DNA of 64,000 nucleotides from Bacillus tuaregi (GCF_900104575.1 NZ_LT629731.1:1936461-2000460), one strand, 5' to 3'. Shown: positions 18,232-27,705, counted from the stretch's first letter. The notes: generated by a model from the letters alone, not told the origin. A program made the numbers and translations.

Positions 18232-19539
18232 ATGAGTGTTCAAAGGATGTATCAAGCAAAGGTTTGTATGGCAGAGGAAGCAGTTCAATTTGTGGAGCCA
18301 GGTGAGGTGGTTGTTTTTCCAATCAACCCTGGTGAACCTCCTGCTCTGTTGCAGGCACTGCCAACCAATCAAAAGCTAATGGGGAATACACTTTTCCGGA
18401 TGTTGCCTGGGTATCCGCTTATCGAAACGGAATCGGAAATCATTAAACAGGTTTCAATCTTTTTAAGTGGTCATGACCGTAAGGCATTTAGCGAAGGAGT
18501 GAGCGATCTACTTCCTAACCATTTTTCAGACATACCTGCATTATTAAAAATGTCATCACCGACACCAGTGGTGATGGCGGCAGTATCACCAATGGATGAG
18601 GAAGGTTATTTCTCACTTGGTACAAGTGTCAGCTATGTGGGTGATTTACTAGATCAGGCTAAGTCTATTATTCTGGAAGTCAATCAAAAAATGCCGCGAA
18701 CCTTTGGCGAACAAAATAAAATTCATATCAGCCAGGTAACAGCGTTGATTGAGAATGATTTTGATTTGCCCTCACTGCCAGAGCCGATTTTGAATGATAA
18801 GGATACGAAAATCGGTCAGACGATTGCAGACTTAATTCGTAATGGCGATACATTGCAAATTGGGTTTGGCTCGATGCCGAATGCGGTAATGGAATACCTG
18901 AAGGACCACCGTGACCTAGGAATCTATACTGAAATGTTGCCTGATAAAGTGGTAGATTTATATGAAAAGGGCGTGATCACAAACGCGAATAAGAAAATCT
19001 ACCGAGGTAAGACCACGGCTACCTTTGCTTTAGGGTCTAGAAGATTATACGATTTTATGAATAACAATGAAGATATTTTCATGCTCCCATGCCAGGTCAG
19101 TAATGATTTACGAAATATTTCTCAGCTTGATCATTTGGTCTCAGTAAATTCTACAGTTGAGGTTGATTTCCTTGGTCAGTGTAATTCCGAGGTTATTGCT
19201 GGAAAATACTATTCTTCTACTGGAGGACAGGCGGATTTTGCCAAGGGAGTAAGAATGACAGAAAATGGGCGTGGAATTATTTGCCTATACTCAACAGCTA
19301 AAAATGATAGTATTTCAAAAATTGTTCCCTTGCTTTCACCCGGATCTGTTGTGAGTACAACGAAAAACGATGTTGATTATGTCGTAACCGAATTTGGTAA
19401 GGCGGAGCTTCGTGGGAAAACTGTTCAAGGACGAACAGAAGCGTTGATAAATATTGCCCATCCAAAATTTAGAGAAGAGCTTACTTTTGAAGCAATAAAA
19501 AGAGGCTTTCTTCCTAAGAAGAATTTTTTCATGATTTAG
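18232..19539 (+). CDS. Acetyl-CoA hydrolase/transferase family CoA-transferase
   Basis: A 435-aa family I CoA-transferase resembling 4-hydroxybutyrate CoA-transferase (AbfT/Cat2 type), which moves CoA from acetyl-CoA or another donor to a short-chain acid. The likely catalytic Glu is E234 in TEMLPDKVVDL, aligned with the known Glu in AbfT; GFGSMPNAV (about 215-223) and the C-terminal YVVTEFGKAELRGK are also typical. ATG 18232 lies 6 nt after GGGGAGG; the upstream ATG at 18217 is inside that site. Its position suggests it activates the acid whose CoA ester the upstream enzymes oxidise. Substrate not proven. Confidence 0.85.
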   Translation: MSVQRMYQAKVCMAEEAVQFVEPGEVVVFPINPGEPPALLQALPTNQKLMGNTLFRMLPGYPLIETESEIIKQVSIFLSGHDRKAFSEGVSDLLPNHFSDIPALLKMSSPTPVVMAAVSPMDEEGYFSLGTSVSYVGDLLDQAKSIILEVNQKMPRTFGEQNKIHISQVTALIENDFDLPSLPEPILNDKDTKIGQTIADLIRNGDTLQIGFGSMPNAVMEYLKDHRDLGIYTEMLPDKVVDLYEKGVITNANKKIYRGKTTATFALGSRRLYDFMNNNEDIFMLPCQVSNDLRNISQLDHLVSVNSTVEVDFLGQCNSEVIAGKYYSSTGGQADFAKGVRMTENGRGIICLYSTAKNDSISKIVPLLSPGSVVSTTKNDVDYVVTEFGKAELRGKTVQGRTEALINIAHPKFREELTFEAIKRGFLPKKNFFMI

Positions 19540-19547
19540 AAAAATAA

Positions 19548-19600
19548 CAGGGGGAATCCTTCATTACTTGCATATGCAGTGGGGAGGATTGCCTCTTTTT
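19548..19600 (+). terminator. Probable terminator of the acyl-CoA operon
   Basis: Imperfect stem (AATCCT / AGGATT extended by G-rich and C-rich arms) followed by CTCTTTTTC. Confidence 0.55.
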
Positions 19601-19745
19601 CATATAGTAAGGGGAGATTAAAATGAAAATAAATGGTAATAGAAGGCTGAGGTGAAGGTTGAGCTTCCAATTGTATACGAAATATTTTTAACAGATATGA
19701 CTAAAACCCCTTTCATATATTATCAGAGAATATTATTATAAGAAA

Positions 19746-19771
19746 TATCTAAATGTTTAATTTATCTAAAT
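19746..19771 (+). promoter_or_regulatory. Direct repeats TATCTAAAT upstream of the PucR-type regulator
   Basis: Two identical 9-mers at 19746-19754 and 19763-19771, 17 bp apart start to start, 30 bp before the regulator's start. Possible binding site, for example for autoregulation. Confidence 0.3.
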
Positions 19772-19801
19772 ACTCTTTTAGGTAGAGGGGATGCAAATGG
19801 A

Positions 19802-21682
19802 ATGAATCAACTGATTAAATTGAATGATTTATTATACATTAATCAAAAAAATGATCTTCTTTACGTTAATGCTGAGAGACATCTTTTGATTCCAAGCAGT
19901 TCATTTGGGGTATTACAGCGTGATTTAATTGACAATATCGGAATGGAGCGGATGAAGTCCTTTTTCTTTAAACATGGCTGGAACCTAGGAACAGATGATG
20001 CAAAAGAGATTATGAAGAATACTTCCATGAGTTTAGAAGAAAAAATATCATACATACCCGTATTTCATTCTAATAAAGGACATGTGAAAGCAACGATTAT
20101 GGAGAAGGACCTCCAAATGGAGCAAGGGCGAGTGACATCCTTCCGTTTAAAGGGAGTATGGGAGGATTCTTACGAAGCTGAGCAGCATATACACAATTTA
20201 GGCTATACAGATCATCCTATTTGTTACACCCTTACAGGCTACGCGAGTGGGGCTATCTCACTGCTTTTTGGGGAAAAGGTATTTTTTAAAGAGATACAAT
20301 GCAAGGGTACGGGGGCTTCCCATTGTGTATGGGAAGGAAGATTGCTTTCTGAGTGGGATGAAGAAGTGGTAGAGGGCATTTTTTATCGAAAGGAGCTTCC
20401 CATTTTAAAGGAGCTTGAGCAAACCAACGCGAAGCTGCTCCATGAAAAAAATAATCTATCTCTTGTGATGGAAATGGAGCAGGAGCTCACAGACAGAGTT
20501 GCGAAGGGCATTAATATAAAAGAAATGCTTGATATTGTTCAAAAGCAAATCAAAGTGCCTGTTGTCGTAGAGGATTTATACCAGCAGGTTGTCCTAGTGA
20601 GGGGAATGACAAAAGAAGAATATGAGCCGATTAAAAAGGATTTCTTTGCTTTCATCAAAACAGAAGCACCCATTCAGACCATTGCGAAAATCCAGCATGC
20701 CGAATGCATGAGACTTGTTTCTCCTATTTATTTGCAGGAAAAAATCGTTGGCTATTGCTCCTTTTTATATAAAGACAAAACATGTCAATATGAAATCGAT
20801 TCGATGCTTATTAACCGGGTTTCCTCTGTGTGCTCTGTCATTTTATTAAATGAGAAGGTTAAGCTGGAATCGACGGAGCGGATGAAGGGTTACTTCTTTG
20901 AAGAAATAATGAATGGAAAATACCGTTCTGAGCAAGCCATTATGAGTAAGGCCTTTTTTATTGATTTGGATTTTACTGGTGGATATTATGCTATTCATCT
21001 GAAATATACCGTTTCCAACAAGCAGCAAAAATTAAATCCGACATTACATAATGAAATCTATGAATCCGTCACGAAATATATGTCAGATAAAGGTATTCAT
21101 GTCCTAATTGGTGAAAAAACCGATAGCTTACTACTGCTGTTACCGGTAAAACAGCTGGGAGAAAGAAAAGTAGAGTATATTATTTACCCGTTTATGACCT
21201 ATTTACGAAAAAGGCTTCATGATACATTTTGGTTTGCTGGGATTAGCTCAATGCATAATCGTGTAATCGATGAGGTCAAGGATGCTTTTAAAGAGGCTCA
21301 TACTGCCGTTAAGCTGTCTTCGACAGATACTCCCATTACGTTCTTTCATGAATTAGGCATTCTGGGAGTTCTCGTCAATGATGAAAATAGAGTAGCCATC
21401 AAGAAGCTTGCGGCATTTACATTGGGAGATTTATACAAAAATCTTGATCAGAGTAAAGCGGAATTAATTGGGACATTATATGCCTTTTTGACAAACGGTG
21501 GTAACTTTGAGCAAACGGCCGAGCAATTAGCAATATCCATCAGTGGACTACGCTATCGTTTGAATAAAATCACTAATTTACTGGGCGGCGACCTGCGTGA
21601 TCCAGAACGAAGATTTCAACTGCTTCTATCATTAAAGGCATTAATTGTGTTGAATGATGAATGGCTCGAAATAGAGCAGTAA
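19802..21682 (+). CDS. PucR-family regulator with XylR_N and V4R sensor domains
   Basis: A 626-aa protein with an N-terminal XylR_N-like domain (about 1-90), a V4R small-molecule domain (about 130-205, with GTGASHCVWEGRL), a coiled linker (about 205-235), a GAF/PucR-like central part and a C-terminal PucR helix-turn-helix (about 555-620, containing NGGNFEQTAEQLAISISGLR). XylR_N/V4R domains bind aromatic or other small organic effectors in known activators. No sigma-54 AAA domain is present. ATG 19802 follows AGAGGGG. Immediately downstream of the CoA-transferase, so it is the best candidate to control the 11113-19539 block; effector unknown. Confidence 0.8.
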   Translation: MNQLIKLNDLLYINQKNDLLYVNAERHLLIPSSSFGVLQRDLIDNIGMERMKSFFFKHGWNLGTDDAKEIMKNTSMSLEEKISYIPVFHSNKGHVKATIMEKDLQMEQGRVTSFRLKGVWEDSYEAEQHIHNLGYTDHPICYTLTGYASGAISLLFGEKVFFKEIQCKGTGASHCVWEGRLLSEWDEEVVEGIFYRKELPILKELEQTNAKLLHEKNNLSLVMEMEQELTDRVAKGINIKEMLDIVQKQIKVPVVVEDLYQQVVLVRGMTKEEYEPIKKDFFAFIKTEAPIQTIAKIQHAECMRLVSPIYLQEKIVGYCSFLYKDKTCQYEIDSMLINRVSSVCSVILLNEKVKLESTERMKGYFFEEIMNGKYRSEQAIMSKAFFIDLDFTGGYYAIHLKYTVSNKQQKLNPTLHNEIYESVTKYMSDKGIHVLIGEKTDSLLLLLPVKQLGERKVEYIIYPFMTYLRKRLHDTFWFAGISSMHNRVIDEVKDAFKEAHTAVKLSSTDTPITFFHELGILGVLVNDENRVAIKKLAAFTLGDLYKNLDQSKAELIGTLYAFLTNGGNFEQTAEQLAISISGLRYRLNKITNLLGGDLRDPERRFQLLLSLKALIVLNDEWLEIEQ

Positions 21683-21770
21683 CCCCTTTTGAATATGACA
21701 TCTATAAGATATTGGAGTATAAGGGACTGGATTTTAGTGGGATGTGTTTTAACTAACATTATAGGGCTTT

Positions 21771-21814
21771 CCTAAGAATGGATTCATTATCCATTTTCTT
21801 AGGGGAGTTTTTTT
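21771..21814 (+). terminator. Intrinsic terminator of the PucR-type regulator gene
   Basis: Stem CCTAAGAATGGAT / ATCCATTTTCTTAGG, 5-nt loop, then GGAG and a run of seven T. Confidence 0.85.
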
Positions 21815-21941
21815 ATTATAGGAGTATTTTTATATTTGATTATTTTAAGTCTTCCCACCTAGTAATTAATATAAATTGACAATCATTTTTCTGCTTGTAG
21901 AGGGAAAGCTACTTACGATAATGATGGTTTTGGAGGTTGCT

Positions 21942-22820
21942 ATGCCCGAATATGTAATGGTAATTGGTCGTTCTTTCTTGTCTTTTATCGTTTTGTTTAT
22001 TTTGGCAAGAATCCTTGGAAAAAAGCAAATATCCCAATTAACCTTTTTTGACTATGTGGTTGGGATTGTGATTGGCGATATGGCATCCACGGTTGCGATT
22101 GATGCAGACATGAAATATCTTCATGGTGTGATTGGATTGGTCGTGTTTACTCTTTCTTCATTACTTTTATCTTTCGGAGCGATTCGGTCCTTTAAATTTA
22201 GAGATTTAGTTGAGAGCAGTCCGACCATTATGGTGAAGAACGGAAAAATTATGGAGGAAAGTCTTAAAAAGCATAAGATGACCTTTGATGACCTGTTAAA
22301 TGGATTACGGGTTCAAGGAGCGTTTAAGCTTTCTGAAGTTGAAATCGCGATTTTAGAAACAGATGGACAAATTAGTGTCATGAAAAAACCACAGTATGAA
22401 TCGTTAACCCCAAATGATATCGGTCTGGAGACGGAGGAGGACCATGCACCTTCACTTGTTATCATTGATGGGAAACTGTTAGAAAAACGACTTCATTATC
22501 TTGGATATAGTCAGGAATGGTTGCTGGATGAAATAAAAAAACAGGGGGCTGAAGAGGTCAAGGATGTCTTCTTTGCCCAGTTGAATTCGGATGGCAGTGT
22601 TTATGTTGATTTATATGATGACAAAGAAAAGAAGAAGCAGGAAAAGCAAAAACCACAGCTTGCGGCTTCATTAAGAAGAGTACAGGCTGATATAGAAAGT
22701 TTGGCAACAAAGGCTAAGGATCGAAACGCGAAGCAAATGTACTATAACCAATCAATGGAGCTGCAAAATGTAATTAAAAAGATTAACCCTTATTTAAATG
22801 GAAAAACGCAAGACTTTTAA
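21942..22820 (+). CDS. YetF-like DUF421 membrane protein
   Basis: About 292 aa: three N-terminal transmembrane helices (residues 1-80, with LARILGKKQISQLTFFDYVV typical of DUF421) followed by two cytosolic alpha/beta repeats and a Lys/Glu-rich C-terminal tail (about 225-292). ATG 21942 follows TGGAGG by 5 nt and gives the usual family start; the upstream ATG-less frame from 21876 is less likely. The Bacillus paralogues (YetF, YdfR, YrbG and others) are largely of unknown function, some linked to spores or stress. The tail is longer than in most members. Confidence 0.85.
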   Translation: MPEYVMVIGRSFLSFIVLFILARILGKKQISQLTFFDYVVGIVIGDMASTVAIDADMKYLHGVIGLVVFTLSSLLLSFGAIRSFKFRDLVESSPTIMVKNGKIMEESLKKHKMTFDDLLNGLRVQGAFKLSEVEIAILETDGQISVMKKPQYESLTPNDIGLETEEDHAPSLVIIDGKLLEKRLHYLGYSQEWLLDEIKKQGAEEVKDVFFAQLNSDGSVYVDLYDDKEKKKQEKQKPQLAASLRRVQADIESLATKAKDRNAKQMYYNQSMELQNVIKKINPYLNGKTQDF

Positions 22821-22976
22821 AGCAATGATTTTTCTCATTTTGGGAATAACTAAATAGTGATGCCATAGATGAATATTTATGAGCTTTTCGTTAAATGATA
22901 AAATATCATCCATTCTGTGAAGAAATAAACGTAAGACCATGTATTTTGCATAAATGGAGTAATCGGGAGGACAACA

Positions 22977-23663
22977 ATGAGAAGGATTAATCCAGGTTCC
23001 GTCAATTCTTACATTAAATATGGAAATCTTAAAATACCGAAGATTATTCAATGTGAGTGCCCGGGCTGTAGAAAGACAACTGAATTTATGCTTAATGCAA
23101 ACTACCAGAACAGTAAGAAAGGTATTGTAACGGAATGCAGCTGTCCTGAATGTAAGAAGCAGTCCGCTTTTATCATCATGACAAGAGAGTGTGTGGATGA
23201 AAATGGTGAATATGCTGATACGTATATTTATGACCTGCAGGATTCGATACACCCCATTCATCAAATAGAAAACTTACCCAATATCCCTAAGGATCTAATT
23301 CGGGCGTATCGCTCTGCCATTAATGTCCATCAATCACGAGAAACCTCTGCAACCGCCGTTATGTCAAAACGTGTAATTGAAAGTATTTTGAAGCATTTTC
23401 TTGCAGAAAAAAGTAAAGCTCAGCCGCTGTCACAGCAGCTAGAGCTACTGCCGGATTATGTTGATTTAGATCGGCCGATTCATTCACTAGCAAGGCTCCT
23501 AGAGACAGACAAGACTCTGCATCGGATGCTCGAATTGGAAGCAGAAATGGATTACGAGACGACCTCATTATTAATGGATCTATTAGAAAGCCTGATAGAG
23601 TATCTCTTCATTCTACCTGGTAAAATAGAGGTAACCAATTCAAAATTAGCAAAAAAATTTTAA
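22977..23663 (+). CDS. DUF4145-like protein with zinc ribbon
   Basis: A 228-aa protein. The N terminus has two CxCxxC clusters (C26/C28/C31 and C54/C56/C59), a four-strand zinc-ribbon pattern. The helical C-terminal half (about 90-220), with RAYRSAINVHQSRETSATAV and RVIESILKHFL, resembles DUF4145 domains, which are often found in toxin, nuclease or defence-associated proteins but also as orphans. Start ATG 22977 with GGGAGGA. No partner gene is adjacent. Function unknown. Confidence 0.7.
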   Translation: MRRINPGSVNSYIKYGNLKIPKIIQCECPGCRKTTEFMLNANYQNSKKGIVTECSCPECKKQSAFIIMTRECVDENGEYADTYIYDLQDSIHPIHQIENLPNIPKDLIRAYRSAINVHQSRETSATAVMSKRVIESILKHFLAEKSKAQPLSQQLELLPDYVDLDRPIHSLARLLETDKTLHRMLELEAEMDYETTSLLMDLLESLIEYLFILPGKIEVTNSKLAKKF

Positions 23664-23691
23664 TAAGTAGAGAAAATCAATACATAAATCG

Positions 23692-23725
23692 TAGAAGCTG
23701 CCGAAAGGACGACAGCTTCTTTTTG
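23692..23725 (+). terminator. Intrinsic terminator
   Basis: Stem GAAGCTG / CAGCTTC with inner CGAAAGG loop, followed by TTTTTG. Confidence 0.8.
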
Positions 23726-23866
23726 TGGTTAACCAATCCATAATTCTCAAAACGTTCATTCGACTTTTTAATAGAACAATGCTATAACTAAACTGAATAT
23801 TAATTATATTTTAATATCATTATTGGAATAAAAACTGAAAATATTACATGAGAGTGGTGAGGAGTA

Positions 23867-24640
23867 ATGAGGAAGAATACCTTAAAGGAAAAAATAGATC
23901 AGAAGCAAAAGGTCTTTGGGACCTGGCTAATGACGAACAGTCAGGATAATGCTGAAATCCTCGGACACACTGGCGTCGATTTTATTATGATTGATGCTGA
24001 ACATGGCTCCATGGATCTAGAATCAGCGGGACGAATGGTTTCGGTCATTAGAGGTACGCAGGCAACTCCGCTTCTCAGGGTTGCGGGAAACGAAAAGTCA
24101 CTAATAAAAAAAGGACTTGATACAGGGGCTTCAGGAGTTATGATTCCAATGGTGAATACGGAGGAGGAGGCAAAGGATGCCGTGAGCTATTGTAAATATC
24201 CTCCTGTTGGCGTTCGCGGAATGGGGGCTGGACGGGCGGTCTTATTCGGTGCTGCTGCGGAGGAATATGAGGACTATTATGCACAGGCCAATGAGGAAGT
24301 ATTGGTCATTGTCCAAATCGAGCATTATGAGGCCGTTGAAAATATTGCTGAAATTCTCTCTGTCCCGAATATCGATATTGCTTTTGTTGGACCATATGAT
24401 TTAAGTACGTCAATGGGATTGCCAGGGCAGGTGAATCATCCTGATGTGATAAAGAACTTTCAGAAGGTCATCACAGCCTGTGAAAAATTCAATGTTACTC
24501 CGGGCATCATGACGTGGACAGATGGAATTGAGCAGCATCTTGAAATGGGCTTTAAGTTTCTTCTCGGAGGCATGGACGGAGCGATTCTATATAATGGAGT
24601 CAAGCAGTTAGTGACTGAATTTAATGGATTTACTAAATAA
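23867..24640 (+). CDS. HpcH/HpaI family class II aldolase
   Basis: A 257-aa TIM-barrel, metal-dependent aldolase of the 4-hydroxy-2-oxoheptanedioate / 2-keto-3-deoxy-sugar acid aldolase family, releasing pyruvate from 2-keto-4-hydroxy acids. Typical features are GTWLMTNSQDNAEILGHTG (active-site entry), DFIMIDAEHGSMD with metal-near Glu and the His base, the GVRGMGAGRA loop (about 114-123), and IEHYEAVENI carrying a metal Glu. Start ATG 23867 after GTGAGGAG. The natural substrate cannot be named. Convergent with the Fe alcohol dehydrogenase across a shared stem-loop. Confidence 0.85.
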   Translation: MRKNTLKEKIDQKQKVFGTWLMTNSQDNAEILGHTGVDFIMIDAEHGSMDLESAGRMVSVIRGTQATPLLRVAGNEKSLIKKGLDTGASGVMIPMVNTEEEAKDAVSYCKYPPVGVRGMGAGRAVLFGAAAEEYEDYYAQANEEVLVIVQIEHYEAVENIAEILSVPNIDIAFVGPYDLSTSMGLPGQVNHPDVIKNFQKVITACEKFNVTPGIMTWTDGIEQHLEMGFKFLLGGMDGAILYNGVKQLVTEFNGFTK

Positions 24641-24647
24641 GTGAAGT

Positions 24648-24709
24648 GGTGTCAGGCACCACAAATGGACAGATTTCATGTATTTGTCTTTTTGTGGTGC
24701 CTGACATCA
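24648..24709. terminator. Stem-loop repeat acting as bidirectional terminator (GTGTCAGGCACC family)
   Basis: Arms GGTGTCAGGCACCACAAA and TTTGTGGTGCCTGACATC pair over 18 bp with one wobble, between convergent genes. Relatives occur at 52516-52631 and 56103-56190. Confidence 0.75.
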
Positions 24710-24725
24710 TTATGTGTATGTAACG

Positions 24726-25889
24726 TTACAGTGCTAATTTTAGAATGTGGAGGACGTCTTCTTTATGCAGTTTCACAAAGTTCCCCAGTGGACCGGATTC
24801 AGTTCCTTTTCTTGCCATTTCTTCTAAGTGCGTATCATCAATTTTAATTTCCTGTAGTCTAATGGGCATGTTAATTGATTGGAAGAATGCTTCCAATTTT
24901 TCGATTCCCATTAACGCTGTTTTCTCCAGGTTGTTTAGATTCATTTCAACATCCCAAACTCGGTGGGCGAATTGGGCAAAGCGATTAATGTCATGTTTGT
25001 ATACATATTTCATCCAAGCTGGAAAAACAATGGCTAAGCCGGCACCATGTGCGATATCATAAATCCCACTTATTTCATGCTCAATGTCATGGCTACCCCA
25101 ATCCCCAATTCTACCGGTGGATAGTAAATCATTATGGGCAATGGTCCCGGACCACATAATTTCGGCACGTGCCTCATAGTTTTCCGGATCGTCTAAAACA
25201 GTGTGTGCATTATTAATAATGGTTCTTAATGTGGCTTCACATAAGCGATCGGTTAGCTCAACATTCTTTTCATTCGTGAAATATCTTTCCATAATATGGG
25301 CCATCATATCCGTAATACCACAAGCGGTTTGATAGGCTGATAAAGTGTAGGAAAGGACTGGATTTAATATCGCAAACTTCGGACGCATGGAAGGATGTCC
25401 TGTTGATTTCTTATACCAGCCGTCTTCATTTGTAATAACAGAACCACTGCTTGATTCACTTCCTGCTGCTGGAATAGTCAAGACGACGCCAAGCGGCAGG
25501 CAGTCTGTAATCTGACCTTTACCGTCAAAGAAATCCCAAACATCCCCATCATATTTAGCTCCGGCTGCAATAGCCTTTGCCGAATCAATGACACTGCCAC
25601 CACCAACAGCGAGGATGATATCGATGTTCTTTTCTTTACATAGGCTAATACCCTCGCGGACAAGGCTTACTCGTGGATTTGGCATAACTCCACTCAATTC
25701 GAAAATCTCCATTCCCTTCGCTTTAAGCGACTGAATCACTCGATCGTATAAGCCGCTCTTTTTAATGCTGCCGCCTCCGTAATGCAGGAGAAGACGTTTC
25801 CCATAAAGGGCTGCTTCCTGTCCAACCTGCTGCTCTGTATCCTGACCAAAAATAATTTTCGTACTATTTTGAAACACAAAATTTTTCAT
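24726..25889 (-). CDS. Iron-containing alcohol dehydrogenase (butanol dehydrogenase type)
   Basis: A 387-aa group III alcohol dehydrogenase. N-terminal NAD(P) domain with the GGGSVIDSAKAIA motif (about 95-107); C-terminal helical metal domain with the ligand pattern D...H in GITDMMAHIMERYF and later IEHEISGIYDIAHGAGLAIV, where two metal His residues lie. Closest in style to BdhA/YugJ-type enzymes that reduce aldehydes with NAD(P)H. ATG 25889 is preferred to the TTG two codons earlier because ACCTCC (reverse complement GGAGGT) lies 5 nt away. Monocistronic. Confidence 0.9.
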   Translation of the reverse strand: MKNFVFQNSTKIIFGQDTEQQVGQEAALYGKRLLLHYGGGSIKKSGLYDRVIQSLKAKGMEIFELSGVMPNPRVSLVREGISLCKEKNIDIILAVGGGSVIDSAKAIAAGAKYDGDVWDFFDGKGQITDCLPLGVVLTIPAAGSESSSGSVITNEDGWYKKSTGHPSMRPKFAILNPVLSYTLSAYQTACGITDMMAHIMERYFTNEKNVELTDRLCEATLRTIINNAHTVLDDPENYEARAEIMWSGTIAHNDLLSTGRIGDWGSHDIEHEISGIYDIAHGAGLAIVFPAWMKYVYKHDINRFAQFAHRVWDVEMNLNNLEKTALMGIEKLEAFFQSINMPIRLQEIKIDDTHLEEMARKGTESGPLGNFVKLHKEDVLHILKLAL

Positions 25890-26027
25890 GATCAACCTCC
25901 TAAAGCATTCTTCGAATATTATATTATTATAACAGTTTGTAAAAAGAAATAAATTCCACTTACTGTAACAGAATTTTATGCTCTTTCAATTGAAAATTAA
26001 TCTATAAATAAAGTAGAAGTCAAAAAG

Positions 26028-26070
26028 AAAAGCCATTAAAACATCCTGAACATGTTTTAATGGCTTTTTT
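26028..26070. terminator. Bidirectional intrinsic terminator
   Basis: Perfect stem AAAAGCCATTAAAACAT / its complement with a short loop; A-run and T-run on either side. Serves the MFS gene on the minus strand. Confidence 0.85.
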
Positions 26071-26074
26071 GTTA

Positions 26075-27583
26075 TTATTTTACAGCGGCACCAGATGGGG
26101 TTGGTTGATTTTCAATTTTACTGACAGCCTCCGCACTAGTATCGACGCGCTTCACAAATAATGCTAGGACTAGGGCAACAATATTTACGATAAACGTTAC
26201 ATAGAACGAATATTGAATACCGGCCAGTAATGCCTGTTGGGTCAATGCAGCAGTTGTTGCTTCCGTCATTGTTGTTGGATCAATGCCAGACATTAAGCTT
26301 GTCGCTTCTGATTTCGTCACAGTATTCATGATCGTTACTAGAACAGCGGTACCAAGAGAACCGGCAACCTGTTGGGCTGTGTTGTTGATGGCAGTACCGT
26401 GTGGATTTAAACGAGTAGGAAGCTGGTTTAATCCGTTTGTCATAATCGGCATCATCACCATGGACATCCCGAACATTCGTAAAGTGTACACCAGAATAAT
26501 ATACGTGTAGCTGGAATCGAGCTGCAGATGGGCCAGCATAAAGGTGGAAACAGCCATTACCACAAGCCCGACAACCGCTAATATTCTTGGTCCAAAGCGA
26601 TCAAATAATTTTCCTGTAATGGGTGACATGATTCCCATAACGATGGCACCCGGCAGCATCATTAAACCAGAATCTAGAGGTGAAATCCCTCGTACACTTT
26701 GTACATAAGCAGGTGTTAAAATCATTCCGGAAAACATGGCTACTGCGTTGACAATTGCAATAATAGAAGCAAGGGCAAACATAGGATACTTATAAACTCG
26801 TAAATCTAATAACGGAACTTCCAATTTTAATTGGCGCAGGATAAAGGCGATTAAGGCGATTCCACCAACAATTAAGGTTGTTAAGACAACTCCGTCTGTC
26901 CAGCCGTCTGAGCTTGCTGAACTACATCCATATAATAATCCGCCAAATCCAATACAAGATAAGATTACTGAAGCATAATCAACAGTTGCGTTCTTATTCT
27001 GCTCCATTACATTCTCGGCCTTCCAAATAGCCAATAGAAGACTGATAATAGCTAATGGCAGAATCATTTCGAAAAGCACGCGCCAATCATAATATTGAAC
27101 AATATATCCGGATAGAGTAGGTCCAATGGCTGGTGCGGTAATCATCACTAAGCCGAAAATCCCCATGGCTGCTCCACGTTTTTCACGAGGAAAGCTGATT
27201 AACATAATATTCATTAAGAGTGGACCCATAACCGAGGAACCAGCTGCCTGCACCATACGGCCAGTTAGCAATATCGAAAAATTGGGCGCAAAGGCAGCTA
27301 AGGCAGTCCCTAAAGTAAAAATCGCCATCGAAGTAATGAATAAGCTACGATTCGAAAAGCGAGTCAGTAAAAAAGCGGATGCTGGAATTAAGACACCGCT
27401 GACAAGCATATAGCCGGTAGCCAGCCATTGAACTGTTGAGTAATCAGCTATTTCTAAATCAATCATAATGGACGGTAATGCAACGTTTAATAAGGAATTA
27501 TTTAAAAATGATACAAACGCCCCTATAAATAAGACGACAATCATTAAATAGGGTGTTTTTTTTTTCTGTAATGTTGAATCCAT
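26075..27583 (-). CDS. MFS multidrug transporter, DHA2 (14-TM) family
   Basis: About 502 aa with 14 predicted helices. The DHA2 motifs are seen as SLLNVALPSIMIDL in TM1, a GRMVQAAGSSVMGPL motif B region in TM4 and GIFGLVMITAPAIGPTLSG (motif C, antiporter signature) in TM5. LmrB/EmrB-like drug:H+ antiport is likely. Start ATG 27583 has GAGGG 9 nt upstream, whereas ATG 27592 touches the site. A TetR-family gene is transcribed divergently; a TTGCAC-N17-TAAAAT promoter with an adjacent palindrome lies between them, the usual layout for an efflux pump under its own repressor. Confidence 0.9.
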   Translation of the reverse strand: MDSTLQKKKTPYLMIVVLFIGAFVSFLNNSLLNVALPSIMIDLEIADYSTVQWLATGYMLVSGVLIPASAFLLTRFSNRSLFITSMAIFTLGTALAAFAPNFSILLTGRMVQAAGSSVMGPLLMNIMLISFPREKRGAAMGIFGLVMITAPAIGPTLSGYIVQYYDWRVLFEMILPLAIISLLLAIWKAENVMEQNKNATVDYASVILSCIGFGGLLYGCSSASSDGWTDGVVLTTLIVGGIALIAFILRQLKLEVPLLDLRVYKYPMFALASIIAIVNAVAMFSGMILTPAYVQSVRGISPLDSGLMMLPGAIVMGIMSPITGKLFDRFGPRILAVVGLVVMAVSTFMLAHLQLDSSYTYIILVYTLRMFGMSMVMMPIMTNGLNQLPTRLNPHGTAINNTAQQVAGSLGTAVLVTIMNTVTKSEATSLMSGIDPTTMTEATTAALTQQALLAGIQYSFYVTFIVNIVALVLALFVKRVDTSAEAVSKIENQPTPSGAAVK

Positions 27584-27632
27584 GTTTCTCATCCCTCTAG
27601 TCTTTTTTCATTTATTTATTTTTCACTTGGTT

Positions 27633-27689
27633 ATTTTATACCGATAGTTCAAAAAGTGCAACTGATTTGTACTTATGGTATAAATAAGT
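27633..27689 (-). promoter_or_regulatory. Promoter of the MFS gene with candidate TetR operator
   Basis: On the minus strand, -35 TTGCAC (27656-27661) and -10 TAAAAT (27633-27638) are 17 bp apart. Just upstream lies the palindrome ACTTAT-N7-ATAAGT (27671-27689), a candidate operator for the divergent TetR-type regulator. Confidence 0.5.
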
Positions 27690-27705
27690 TAAGATTTTAG
27701 TATTT

